A DNA stretch of 64,000 bases from Fragilaria crotonensis (lineage: Eukaryota > Bacillariophyta > Fragilariophyceae > Fragilariales > Fragilariaceae): contig JAKSYS010000118.1 of the NCBI GenBank assembly GCA_022925895.1, positions 1 to 64,000 on the forward strand, written 5' to 3'. The notes under the pieces were generated by a model. It saw only the letters and a program-made list of their open reading frames with translations, had not been told where the DNA came from and did not search any database. Shown piece by piece: positions 1 to 11,011 of this stretch (its first letter is position 1; each line of letters starts with the position of its first letter). Made by a program: the position numbers and the translations under genes.

Positions 1-445
1 AATATGCTGAATATGCTCGACCTAGACCCTATGCATAGACCTACTGTATGCAAATGTGAGTATTTTTTGCCTCATGTTTTGAACCTAGACGGTATGCATA
101 GTAGAGATGTATGATGACAGAGATGTATGATATAGACTATAGACTATAGACTGCGAATCTTCCCAACATTTGGCGCATGCTGTCGGTGCGTCAATCCTGC
201 GTGTGCGCCATATTCTCGGAATTGCTGAACCCAGGAAGGAACCAATGCGTGGAGCACACTATTCTCACACCATTTCCGACTGAAAGAATCTTTCGACTGA
301 ATCGCTGTCTCCGACACGAGTTGATCCGTCGATTTCTACCTCCTTTCTGGCATTCATCAGCTCTCATCGGTTGATCAGTTCATCACTAATTGTGTAATTG
401 TGCAAACCGACCCTTCGATAGTCCCTATAGAAAGTAGACTAAACC
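1..445. other. Intergenic, upstream of mitochondrial carrier gene
   Basis: No gene is supported here. Around positions 120-155 there is a short tandem of a GACTATA-like word. The 70 bases before the carrier start codon are the likely 5' leader, and the start sits in an ACCATGG context. Confidence 0.5.
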
Positions 446-1471
446 ATGGCTTCAGAGCCTTCGACTGCATCGCCGTCGTCGAAACAGCCATCCGCAACAG
501 ATGTCACGCGCCGCATGATTTGTGGCGGCATTGCCGGAATGATTGCCAAAACCGCGACGAATCCGCTGGATCGAATACGAATGTTGGCCCAAACAGGTGC
601 CGGGAATAGCAACCCTACAGCCACTCACTTGTCAGCGTTCGGCCTGTACCGCAATATCATCCAAACAGAAGGAATTCGGGGCTTGTGGGCTGGCAACGGT
701 GCCAATTTGTTACGAGTATTTCCATCCAAGGCAATTGTTTTTGCATCCAATGACGTCTACAAATCATTGCTTCTTAAACTTTACCATTCCATCAACACAA
801 ATCCAAACACGGCCTACAACAACAATACCTCTCCTCCTCTGATTGTCAGTTTCGTCGCCGGGGGCATGAGTGGCATGTCCGCCACGGCCGTCACATATCC
901 CTTGGACTTGGCACGTGGCAGAATTGCCGGCACACTGGCCAACACCACGGACAAAACGAAGCACTATTCTGGAATTCTCACGACTGTGGCTCTCACCGTC
1001 CGAGAGGAAGGCATCCGGGCACTTTGGCGCGGGGCTCTCCCCACACTCTTGGGAGCCATGCCCTATGAGGGAATCAAATTTGGTACTGTCGGAGTTTTGG
1101 AAGCCTACGTTGGACCGTGGCTCTCATCATCATCATCATCGCAAAACGACGGCCACAACAATGACGCAACAACCAACACGACGGCAAAGCCTTTGCGAAA
1201 AATGTTGTTTGGAGGAATGGGAGGTATCATGGCAGGTCTTCTCACCTATCCGAATGATACAGTCCGACGACTCTTGCAATTGCAAGGAAGTCGCTCTTCG
1301 ACTGCGGTTTACACCGGATATTGGGATTGTGTGCGACAGACCTACCGAACTGGCGGGATACAGCGATTCTACAGAGGTATTGTCGTCAACATTATTCGTA
1401 TGGCTCCCAATACCGCAGTGCAATTTGGATCCTACGAACTATTGAAGCAGTGGACCGCAGACTGGGTTTGA
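446..1471 (+). CDS. Mitochondrial carrier family (SLC25) protein
   Basis: A 341-residue single-exon protein with the three-fold repeat of mitochondrial carriers. The P-x-[DE]-x-x-[RK] signature is seen in each repeat: PLDRIR at about residue 40, PLDLAR at about 151 and PNDTVRR at about 268. Each is followed by the usual Gly-rich helix and a G-x-x-G-L-W/RG-type matrix loop (for example GIRGLWAGNG). The length is normal for the family. Such proteins exchange small solutes across the inner mitochondrial membrane. The first repeat (WAGNGANLLRVFPSKAI) resembles the CoA/adenine-nucleotide type branch (SLC25A16/A42, ATP-Mg/Pi carriers), but the substrate cannot be assigned by eye. The start was chosen because the ATG lies in an ACCATGG context and gives the short N-terminus usual for the family. 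A His/Asn/Thr low-complexity insert sits between repeats 2 and 3. It is convergent with adenosine kinase. Confidence 0.93.
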   Translation: MASEPSTASPSSKQPSATDVTRRMICGGIAGMIAKTATNPLDRIRMLAQTGAGNSNPTATHLSAFGLYRNIIQTEGIRGLWAGNGANLLRVFPSKAIVFASNDVYKSLLLKLYHSINTNPNTAYNNNTSPPLIVSFVAGGMSGMSATAVTYPLDLARGRIAGTLANTTDKTKHYSGILTTVALTVREEGIRALWRGALPTLLGAMPYEGIKFGTVGVLEAYVGPWLSSSSSSQNDGHNNDATTNTTAKPLRKMLFGGMGGIMAGLLTYPNDTVRRLLQLQGSRSSTAVYTGYWDCVRQTYRTGGIQRFYRGIVVNIIRMAPNTAVQFGSYELLKQWTADWV

Positions 1472-1758
1472 ACTTAATCGACTCTATCCAAGGTGATTAA
1501 ATGAAGGCCCGTTTTCTAGAAGTGGAGTGGCAGGTCCTGTAGTACTCGAGGAATATACGGAGTGTACATAGTGAATGTACCGATAACGTTGATATGGATG
1601 ACATTACCAGGTATTCTTGATGTGAGAAAAACTTCTCGTAAACTCAATCACAACGTTTATTTGGCGTTCATGGTATTAGTAGTAGTAAGCGATACGTTCT
1701 ACGACACGGAGCAAGTCACCACGAGTACAATCCTGCGACGGCTGTTGTTCGTGAATAT

Positions 1759-2995
1759 TTACTTTTTATACTCACAGACGGCCGGTAGCTGCGTCCCAGA
1801 CGTTTGAATGATGAACCTAGCGGCCCAGTGTCCAGCCAAGACACACTCCTCCATGGTGGCATCGCCACGGACCAATTGTGACAAGAATCCACCCACGAAG
1901 GCATCACCGGCACCGTTCGTGTCAACGAGCAATTCAGCAGGAAGGGGATCGACGGCATATTCCGTCACGACGCCGCCAGAAGCAACGAGGGTCGATCGAG
2001 AACCCTGAGTGAAGACAACGACGCGTTCGCGCTTGTCGTTCTTTTTGGGGAGCATGGCAGCAACCTTGAGGGCAACGGATTTGAGGTCGTCGCCAAGGTT
2101 GTGTTTGGTGGCAAAGGCTTGGGCCTCACTTTCGTTGCCGAATACAAAATCGGCGTATTCGAGTGCGGTGGCGAGCTGGGCGGAGAAGAAGTCGACAATG
2201 AACGGTGCTGAGAGGTTGATGCATACCGTCTTGTTTTCGGCAACGGCGTGTTCAGCGACAATGACCAAGGATTCGACAGAAACAGTCAAGAAGAAACCGG
2301 CCATGTAGTAAACTTTGGCTGCGGCGATGATTTCCTTTGCCTTTTCCGTTTCCAAATGAGATGGCTTGAAGTTGTTGGCTGCTGCCAAGTTGGCAATAAG
2401 AGCACGTTCTCCATCCTTGATGAGACACGCACAGGTTCCCGTGGGAGTTGCCTCATCCTTCATGTAATGGACGAGGACGCCATCGGCAGTAGCACAATCT
2501 TCCAACTTTGCACCGTAGGCATCCACTCCGACGCATCCCATGAATGCCGTTTGGTTGTTGTAATTTACGTTGTTAGCTTCGTCATTCGCAGCCGACATCA
2601 TCCATTGCGCCACGCGGATTGAATTTTGCGTCGCACCACCGGCAATGAAATGTGGATTGTAGGAATCAACGAGTTCCTGGTAGACAGGTTGGTGCTTTTC
2701 CTCGGCCAAGATCGCCGAATCGAGCTGGACTTCGTACTTGTCGAGGACTTCCTGTGGAACGTTGGCAGAAATGTCGAGGAGGGGGTTTCCCATGCCCATG
2801 AGGAGTCCTTTTTGTTTGTGATTTGTGTTGGATTTTGAATGTGAGTGTGATTGCCTGAGAATGTGAAATGCCATTGGTCATGACTCATGACAACCGACGA
2901 CAACAGATCTTCATATCGACTATCTACGAAACTGCGAAGCATGCCCATGAGGCATCAACACAATGCGCAATTCACCTACCTTCAAACTTGGTCAT
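1759..2995 (-). CDS. ADK: Adenosine kinase, two exons
   Basis: PfkB-family adenosine kinase, which phosphorylates adenosine to AMP with ATP, recycles nucleosides and drains adenosine from the S-adenosylmethionine cycle. Seen: GMGNPLLDIS near the N-terminus, the GGATQNSIRVAQWM substrate-site segment, DEATPTGTCA, LSAPFI, FGNESEA, and the PfkB signature DTNGAGDAFVGGF with catalytic Asp at about residue 307. The gene is best read with a tiny first exon: ATG at 2995 encodes MTKFE plus one base, a GTAGGT donor opens an intron at 2979-2808 (172 bp, ending AG), and the second exon continues G-LLMGMGNPLLDIS. The resulting N-terminus (MTKFEGLLMGMGN) matches plant-type kinases far better than the 371-residue reading that starts inside the intron at 2874. 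Predicted length is 354 residues, normal for the family. A TGACTCA word lies inside the intron near 2884. Confidence 0.93.
2808..2979 (-). other. Intron of adenosine kinase gene
   Basis: GTAGGT donor and AAAAAG acceptor, 172 bp, phase 1. An open frame runs through most of the intron, which can mislead a gene caller into starting at 2874 with a His/Ser-rich leader. Confidence 0.8.
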
Positions 2996-4016
2996 TGTGA
3001 TCTTGCTGTGAATTGTAAATGTATTAAACAAACAAGTGCAATAAACTCTCTAGCAATAACGATTCTCAAAGGAAGGATTGATTCTTGATCAAACCTTTTA
3101 TGACCTTTTTTGGATTTTGCCTTCGAAGGTTCCCAAAATGTGACGTTGGCTCCATATGATAGTCCTCAAATGAATCCTGATCCAATAATTCCATTCGACA
3201 TGCACCGCGGATCCAAGAGGAGCGTGCTCCAATTTCGAGGGACGATGGGAACGTTCCAAAAATTGTTGTGCGACTGTCCGCGTATGAGGGTGTGCTGCGT
3301 TCTTGCGAAAGCCACCCCTTCGGAAAGTGATGACCCGACCACCCTGTCAGTCGACGGTTCGGAGTTCGGATTGTCCCGTGTTTGGGGTTCGGGGGTTTTG
3401 AATTATCTCGTTTGGCGCGCACGCCGGCAGGTCGTTTGAGAATGGTAATGTCTGTATGTGTCCGTTCGTCGGTTGTGGAGTTTTTCACTGTTTTGTCATG
3501 GCTACATGAGTAGAAGTGTCGGAATAGTACGAAGTTGCACAAATGGAATTGTGATGGTGGTTCAATTCCGTCCGTGGCATAGAATACAAGGATCGTATTG
3601 GTAATTGGTAACAGTCCATGGTCCATGATCCAATTGGCCAATCTTGTTCCACTCGTCGCTCAAGTACTTTGGCCTCTCTATTAAAGTACTCGTACTCATC
3701 ACCATAAAGTACAAACCACGTTCTCGTCACCATTGCCATTGAGTGGATCGGCAAAAGAGGACGGTGGAAAGCGAGTTCTGTGGAGCAACAATCTCAAGTT
3801 TCTCATTGGCTGTTTCCATTCGAGAAGGAAGGAACGTGGAAGTGCGACGAAGGTCATCAGGTCAACGTTTGTAGAAAATTAATCCTTCCAGACAACACGG
3901 AGCTCGAAGTACAAGATATTCATCCACTCAGCACTAAATTCACAGTCTGCTGTCAGAGCTATCAGTTATCAGTGCTCAAATAGTGAGCCTGTCGTGTGTC
4001 AAGTGTCCATAGCGAA
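2996..4016. other. Intergenic, divergent promoters of ADK and acidic protein gene
   Basis: About 1 kb between two divergently transcribed genes. Open frames at 3066-3641 (-), 3110-3439 (+) and 3485-3754 (-) overlap each other, have biased composition and no recognisable domain. I see no supported gene. Confidence 0.5.
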
Positions 4017-5392
4017 ATGCTGAATCCACGAACACTTTGGCAGCAGTGGAGAAACAGTGCTCGATTGACTCCTCGTTTTACTCTGAGGCGGCGACAGCAG
4101 CCGCAGGAACAACGGCATGATCATCCGACTTCTGGGACTGACGACTGTGACGCGAGCAACGACTTGAACAACGAAGTGGAACGACAATGTCGTACCACGG
4201 AACCACGAGTAACTCAACAACATTCACTGTTAGAATCTCCACCGTCGCCCGTACCAAATGAATGTGAAAACATGATCTCGACGACTCCTCAACCAATGCC
4301 ACATCTGTCATCATCACAAGAGAGTTATGAAGAGGGCATAACAATGTACACTCTCACTCCTCCAGCATCTGCTCCATTTCCGCCTATCGTCAGCGCGAAA
4401 CGATTGGCAACAGACATTCGCTCTAAACATCAAAACAAACGACGGCGAGGACGACGATATAGACCGTGCCTGACTGACCACACAAATCTCATGCCCTCTA
4501 CCACGGAATGGCGAGATCGCATTGACTTAACAACCGAAACAACCACCGCATACGCATATGATACCACCGATGATGAATGTGATATCGGGGATTGGAAGGT
4601 GGATACAACCAAACTCAGTGCAGCCGAAAGAAACCGACATTATTGGCAAATTTGCTACGGAACATTCACAACCACAGCGGCAACAACGGCGACAATAACG
4701 TCGAGTTGGTCGGCGCAACGACTTCCCCCCACAAAGTCTTGGTGAGTTCATAACTTCCCCTGGACAACCTTCCTCTTCTCAGTTACGCTTTTGTATTCCC
4801 TGTTTGATTTCGACGTACTCACGCTCTTGCACTCGCGTATAACAGCCTGTCGTCACACAAGAAACGCCGCCGGAGCTGTATCCTGCCCTTACGTGGATCA
4901 TTAGACCATCCGAGTCCAACGGCACTGCCCAAGAATTCCTTATCGTCGATGGAACAACTACAGAAACAGCAGACACCTGTTGCGTCGGGTAAAAAGTCGG
5001 TCCAATTTGGAGCCTTGTCGGCAGCAGAGTTCCAAAAGGATGAACCGCCAGCATCAGCAATGAAACATTTGGCCGACGAGGAAGCGCGACGACGATACAG
5101 CTGCAATCATGATGAGGACATCTCTGACTATGAACGCGACGAGACCGAACGTACCAAGGCCAATTCGAGAGTTCTGGCGGAGTGGGAATCTGATTTCCAG
5201 GACGTTGTAGAAAGTGCCTCGAAGCGGCGACGATCGTCCGGGACGTTTGATCCCTTGCTGATGCCTTCCGACAGTGATGATGAAGACGAAAGCTTGGATA
5301 TGGATGAAGTCTTCGAGGAGAACACGGAGGCGACTTCAACTGATCGAACAAAGTTTTGCGAATATGATGTGGACGAAGATGACCTTATGTAA
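4017..5392 (+). CDS. Acidic, probably nuclear unknown protein, two exons
   Basis: Two exons, 4017-4741 and 4846-5392, joined across a 104-bp intron (GTGAGT donor, AACAG acceptor, phase 2), give about 423 residues. No family is recognised. Exon 1 is Thr/Pro/Arg-rich with a basic cluster (KRRRGRRYR) and ends in a folded-looking stretch with WKVDTTKLSAAERNRHYWQ. Exon 2 opens with SSHKKRRRSC, a likely nuclear signal, then GKKSVQFGALSAAEF, then a strongly acidic Ser/Asp tail (SDSDDEDES) and a second basic patch KRRRSS. The KKSVQFG segment resembles a short K-x-V-x-F motif I recall from many diatom proteins; that is a weak resemblance only. The upstream frame can be extended only from a GTG, so the ATG at 4017 is used. 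It is convergent with the lipase-like gene. Function unknown. Confidence 0.7.
4742..4845 (+). other. Intron of acidic protein gene
   Basis: 104 bp, GTGAGT donor and AACAG acceptor. Removing it keeps the frame: exon 2 from 4847 is in phase with the ATG at 4949 and the stop at 5392. Confidence 0.8.
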
Positions 5393-5862
5393 TAATCGCC
5401 ATGCTTGCCGCCGAGGCAAAGTTTACCACTTTTCGAACTTGCAGCTGTCATTCGATTCTGCAATGCTCGCCTCCAGAGTCACTGCATAACACGCAGGTAA
5501 GTGGGGAGCGACCCCATACAACAAGTACTACTTGCCTACTCTAGAGAATCGCCCAGTCTTTCCATTTGTTATGCAGAATATTTTGCTAGTTACGCATTAG
5601 CAAAGCAAGTTAACGTACATATGCATCTTCATGGAAGCGCCTTTTTGCAATCGTGAGGCCCTTGGCTTCCAAGGTTGGCATCAGAGGAGATTACCCGCGG
5701 ATCTTGCTATTAGTGCATTTGATGTCTGTCCGCTCTTGATGTTCTCCACCAACGTGCGAAGGTAGTTCGGCATGGCCCATAGTAGCTTAATGTCTGATGA
5801 TTGCCGAACATAGCACCTCCAAAACATATAAAGATTTCTCTCAAACACATAAAAGATTTCTC
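5393..5862. other. Intergenic between convergent genes
   Basis: 470 bases between two convergent stop codons. No gene seen. It presumably contains both 3' ends. Confidence 0.5.
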
Positions 5863-8800
5863 TCAATCATCCAATTGAACTCCGCTTCGCAGAAACGCTT
5901 CTCGAACAATCGCAGTTGCAGCAGCTTCAGTGTCCAACCTATTCGCAGCCTGACTTTTCCACCAATTCATTGTCTCCCATCGGTCAAAGACACGATTCGC
6001 AGCTCGACGTTGCAATTGCGACTCCATGACGGACGTGTCCAACTCCAACAACAATGGAGGAGGAGGTTTCATCCTGTTGGATCGTGCCAGTAATGACTGG
6101 TCGAACCTGGAACCCCATGGGCGGTAGGAAACATGTGGTCCAATCGACAGTTCTTGGCGTTGAGTATCCATAATTGAATCATGGCTTTCGATTCTCTCAT
6201 GAAACGCACTAGAAGTATCACCTTCCCTGCTAACTACGGTGCCGAACAAATAAGATCGTCTCACGGAATCCGAGTTCGATCCAGTCTCCAGGGCGGGGTC
6301 TAATTCCGGCTCGGGTTGAGACTGCTCAGGATCATGGCCGCTGGGTTGGCCTTCGGGGTCAACACCAATAAGACTCGCATCTCCCATATCAGCAGTGTCA
6401 TTGGTTTGAACTCCATCGGCACGCAAGGTAGACTTTTCAAGCTCTGTATCGTCCACCTCGATGACATCCATTGTTGTGGCTTTCTCGTTCTGGAAATCAT
6501 GGGCATCCGAGTTCGATCCAATCTCCAGGGCGGGGTCTAATTCCGGCTCGGGTTGAGACTGCTCAGGATCATGGCCGCTGGGTTGGCCTTCGGGGTCAAC
6601 ACCAATAAGACTCGCATCTCCCATATCAGCAGTGTCATTGGTTTGAACTCCATCGGCACGCAAGGTAGACTTTTCAAGCTCTGTATCGTCCACCTCGATG
6701 ACATCCATTGTTGTGGCTTTCTCGTTCTGGAAATCATGGGCATCCGAGTTCGATCCAATCTCCAGGGCGGGGTCTAATTCCGGCTCGGGTTGAGACTGCT
6801 CAGGATCATGGCCGCTGGGTTGGCCTTCGGGGTCAACACCAATAAGACTCGCATCTCCCATATCAGCAGTGTCATTGGTTTGAACTCCATCGGCACGCAA
6901 GGTAGACTTTTCAAGCTCTGTATCGTCCACCTCGATGACATCCATTGTTGTGGCTTTCTCGTTCTGGAAATCATGGGCATCATGCCTTGATTGTTGCTCC
7001 AACTCCTCCACTTGCAAGAAAGCATCACGGTCGACGGCGTCTCGATGTTCTCTGCTGCTTTCGTCGTCAACAGCTGGATTGGGCATTGCGAGAGCATCAA
7101 GCTCAACATCTTGGTCGATAGCGTCTCCATGCTCTGTGCTGCTATCTTCGTCAACTGAGGCATTAGGCTCCCCCAGAGCTTCAACCTCCAAAGCGGAGGC
7201 TGTCAATGACTCCTCCTCGAAATCACACCCCGCGGTCTCGACAATGTCTTGATCAACAATGGCGTCTCCCAAATGAATGCTCTCCACAACCCTACCAGGA
7301 AGTTCTAACCCAGTCTCAAATGGGGACTGAGCCACAGCGACTGTTGATTCTTCATCTCGAACGGTATCGAGGTCATCTTGACGGCGGAGGACTTCCAAAA
7401 CTTTACCCTCCGGCGCTATCATCTCCTCACTTACCTCACGAAGCTGTGTTCCGTCTGGTTCTGAGCAATCGCTCGTTTCGGCGACCTGCACGAATGACAG
7501 TGTTCCACTAGAGTCAGAAGCCTCAACGTCCTCCACTACAAGCTCGCCTTTGAGTGATTTGTGAGGTGATTCATGGTTGGCAACTATTCCGATGGCCTGA
7601 CGAATGCCTTGATCCTCATACGAATCTAACAAGTCGGTGGGTGATTCCTTTTCATCCTTAACGACGACAAGATCCAGGTCCAGCGGGAAGATAGTCGTGA
7701 CGTCTGACTCCACAGACTTCCCATCGAGGAAAGTAGCGAATGCTGGGTTCTCTTCGTCTGCGTGGCCAGGTTCTGACGTTTCCACGGAGACGATGAAACT
7801 AGAATCTGTATCTTCACCAACACCTTCGTAACTTGCGGCACCATGAAGGCGCTCACCGCGATTTACACCATACTTCACGTCAGTTACAAGGTCGTCATCG
7901 GATGCTGCAACCTGCGGTACATGGATGTAGATGTCATCGGAAGGCCATCCAAGGGAGCTGTCCTGACCATCAGCATCGATAATCTCATCAACCTCATTCA
8001 ATTCTGGGCTGTTGGCATCAGGCGACATGCGAGGCACATTCTCGCCGCCAAAGACGACTTCTCCCATGGTCACATTTGTCTCAGGTTCACCCTTCATGGG
8101 TATTGTCAACCCTTGTGGGGATTTGATCGATTCAAGAACAGCAGCATCTACTTTATTCGCATCGTTCTGAGCAACCTCTTCGACCATGAGCAACTCGTTG
8201 TTCAAAGCGCTGACCGCACCACTGACATGAGCATGTACGATAGGAACATCAGACAAAACCGATTTGTCGGTGCTGTTAGGAGACGACAACGGAGTCTGGA
8301 TGCCGCGGTCTACCGAATCATGCCGTACCACAATATCGAAGTTCACAGCTTTCCCGAGATCAACGTGAAGGAGAGCAAGGTTTACCCCCGTCTCGGCGAC
8401 TTCCGCGTCTTCCTCTTCGGTCTCTTTAGTTTGCTCCGAATCCTTCTCCACAGTCTCACGAGATTCAGCCTGCGCTTTTGCAACTGGTTGGTGACTCGCG
8501 TTTCTTGCAGCTACGTCGCACGCAATTTCACTCACCTTCTGCACGTCGATCCAGCTTTCTTTCTTCCCTGTCGCTGGCGCCGATAAAATCACCGATGGGG
8601 ACTCGCGAGTAATCAAAGCCTTGAAGGTCCGCAGTCCTGGCGACACTAGAGTCAAAAGAACAATTGGAGTATAAATCGCCAAAATAAAGAGAACGACGAT
8701 CCATTTCTTAGACCATCGATGCCTTGCCTCCTCGACTTTAAACCACTCTTCGAACGGTACTATAGCCTCCCAATTCTGAAGATGTTGCCAATAACCATGC

Positions 8801-10172
8801 ATGCCCTTCACTTTTGACGAGAAATATACGGCTCTCCCAACAGCATGAAAGCCAGACCTGAGGTTCCACCACCCGTTAGGACGCCGAGTTACGGTATCGC
8901 ACACATTAACAAAGCTCAGCATGCGAAGTCTGCCTTCATTTTCGAGGCGTCGATAAAGTTGTACCATGCTGCCACCACCAAGGCGGGGTGCTCCAAAGGA
9001 ATACACGCATATCGAGGCGCTTGTATGCTGTGGGGCACAGAGGCCACACAAGGTGGCCACTGCAGCTCCACCGCCCACCCCAACAAACGAGACATTTGAA
9101 TATTTCTGGGGCAGTTTCGCCATAATGTCCTTTATGAGGAAGGGGTCCGCACAAACAATGTCTCCCCAGCAGCTGTCCATACCGACAGTCATTCCTTCAT
9201 ATGAATACTCCTTCCATGCATTATTCATTTTGTGTTCGGGAGTCGTGCTGATGACTATGGTTACCAAGTCTAGATGCGGTGCAATGCAAATGGAGTAAAC
9301 AATGTCGTTGACAGCAAGTGGAGGAACGGAGCGTATCAAAACATCCGATAACAGGGGAGAATCAGTTTGGTTTTCTGCTTTCCAGGAGGACCAGGTTTGC
9401 CAGACACTGCATTGACAGGTGAGGTTCGACATGAAACAATCATCATGAGCTTCAATTGTTCTACATACATTCGTTCTTGCACGTCGGGCACCACTTACTC
9501 GGCAGGATATGGGTGACCTTCTTGAAGCCCATGGGTCTCACCCACAACTTTTTCGAAATCTGACGACAGAATATCTCGTCCCGGACCACCAATCTCATCC
9601 TGTCGTCGTCTGGATGCCAAACACAATCCAGTCAAATACAAATGATGTTGAGCTAACCGTCGGGTTGGAATTCTGTGGATTGATACCGACTTCTTATTCT
9701 CGTCTGTGGAAAGACTATCCCACGACATATCGTTCGCATCTAAATCATCATCGCTGTCCAAGTCTGGAATAGCACTGCCAGCAAATGACCCCACCAAAAA
9801 CGAGTCGGCCGCAGTTGTCCCATACAAACTGGAGGGGTCGTCATCCTCATCAGAAGACGAGGAAGATCCCTCGATTTGGGAGAACCACAACCGAGCCTGT
9901 TCATCCGGGTCTTCCTCCAAACCGAAGGCTAGTTCTTGAATCATTTGTCGCGTCGATGCAACACTCGTGTTTTGGGAGACAGACGACGCCAAGCTATTGT
10001 CAAATGGCAACGATGCGTCACTCACAGGAGTCGTTTCTTCGTCTTTTGGCTCCGAGGGAGCGTTTCCCATGGCGTCACGTTCGGATGATACAAGGCTTGC
10101 TTCTGAGGGGTCGGGAGAAAAAGAATGATACGGCGGTTGAGAATGTGTCTTGTCTTCGCCAAGGTGTTTCAT
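5863..10172 (-). CDS. Lipase-3-like membrane protein lacking the nucleophile serine, with repeat tail
   Basis: Two exons, 10172-9499 and 9460-5863, across a very short intron give about 1423 residues. The first 230 residues are Ser/Asp-rich and disordered-looking. Then comes a class-3 lipase-like alpha/beta domain: CVYSFGAPRLGGG and CDTVTRRPNGWW match the family, as do late His residues (HGYWQH, about 446-451) and Asp about 413. The nucleophile elbow, normally GHSLGG, reads GVGGGA at about 352-357, so the serine is glycine and ordinary lipase chemistry is not expected. One membrane segment (WIVVLFILAIYTPIVLLTLV, about 480-499) follows, then a very acidic 900-residue tail with three 79-residue repeats (about 1052-1288). 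The internal Met at 10070 begins MGNAPS, which fits an N-myristoylation motif, so a shorter start is possible. Role unknown; a scaffold or pseudoenzyme is inference. Confidence 0.75.
6269..6979 (-). repeat. Three tandem 237-bp coding repeats
   Basis: Three units of exactly 237 bp (6269-6505, 6506-6742, 6743-6979), each 79 codons, beginning HDFQNEKATTMDVIEVDD and ending PEPELDPALEIGSN. I saw only one base that differs between units (near 6283), so the expansion is recent or kept uniform by unequal exchange. Confidence 0.95.
9461..9498 (-). other. 38-bp intron of lipase-like gene
   Basis: GTAAGT donor and TATGTAG acceptor. Removing it joins HPYPA-E-TIEAHDDCFMSNL in frame. The first exon would otherwise stop inside the donor at 9497-9495. 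Confidence 0.65.
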
Positions 10173-11011
10173 TCTATGAAAGATTTTCTTTTAAGGACAG
10201 CAGATCCTGTGTACTTGTCTACAACACCCCAGTACTGAGGATACTTAAATCTTATTGTGTGTCTGATAAAAAATGGAAAACTTTCTACCGAACTGTGGAC
10301 TGTTCGTCGCCAGATGTAACGCAATCCAAGCACAAGTAGTTGTGTGGCTGTTGTAAATCTTCAACGACATCTGACATCTGGGAATTGGGAAGTGTTGAAG
10401 GTGTCGTTGCTGGGTACTTGTACTTGTACTTGTACACCATCCGGGATTCGGTTATGTCATGTGGGGGTCAGGTGATAAAGAAAACCCGGATATCAATAAA
10501 GTTGTATGTACTATGTACAGATATGGATATGTCATCCTGTGATACAGTACAAGTACCAGGTATGCATACAATATGCATAGACTGCATAACGAATAACGCA
10601 TACACGCATACTACTACCCGCGTCCCGCGTAATCCAAACACGACCCGTAACCCGTACAATAAGAATTTTTATAGATAGTCTACGGTGTAATACTACCTGG
10701 TATGCATACCAGGTAGCGCGTAATACCGATGCGTGGTATTCCATGTACATAGTGGACTGCTGGATGTTAGTGGTCGAGTGTACCGTCGTATAGCTTGCAT
10801 TCCCAAATCCCGAATGCCATTGTTACCGTGTATTGAATAAGAGTTGACTTGTTTCAGTCACTGAACCTCCTGGTCATGGGTGCATTGAACACGACGTGTG
10901 GCAGCTACTATAGTACTCGGAATACATCCAATGCAAAGGGCTAACAACTACCGTCGACATCTTCAAGGTTCTGCGTGTACTTAAATCAGATTGCACCGTC
11001 CGAAAAGGGCG
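10173..11011. other. Intergenic, palindrome-rich
   Basis: No gene supported. It contains repeated GTACTTGTAC words near 10410-10435 and a perfect 24-bp palindrome at 10693-10716. Confidence 0.5.
10693..10716. repeat. Perfect 24-bp palindrome
   Basis: Left arm CTACCTGGTATG (10693-10704) followed directly by its exact reverse complement (10705-10716), with ATGCAT at the centre. Confidence 0.9.

Noticed and set aside
2598-2948. Minus frame starting near the ADK leader
   Set aside because: Shadow of the adenosine kinase exon and intron in another frame.
3066-3641. 191-codon minus-strand frame
   Set aside because: No domain and biased composition. It overlaps equally long frames on the other strand in an intergenic region.
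6300-6990. Repeated 73-74 codon frames on both strands
   Set aside because: They arise from the 237-bp coding repeat read in other frames.
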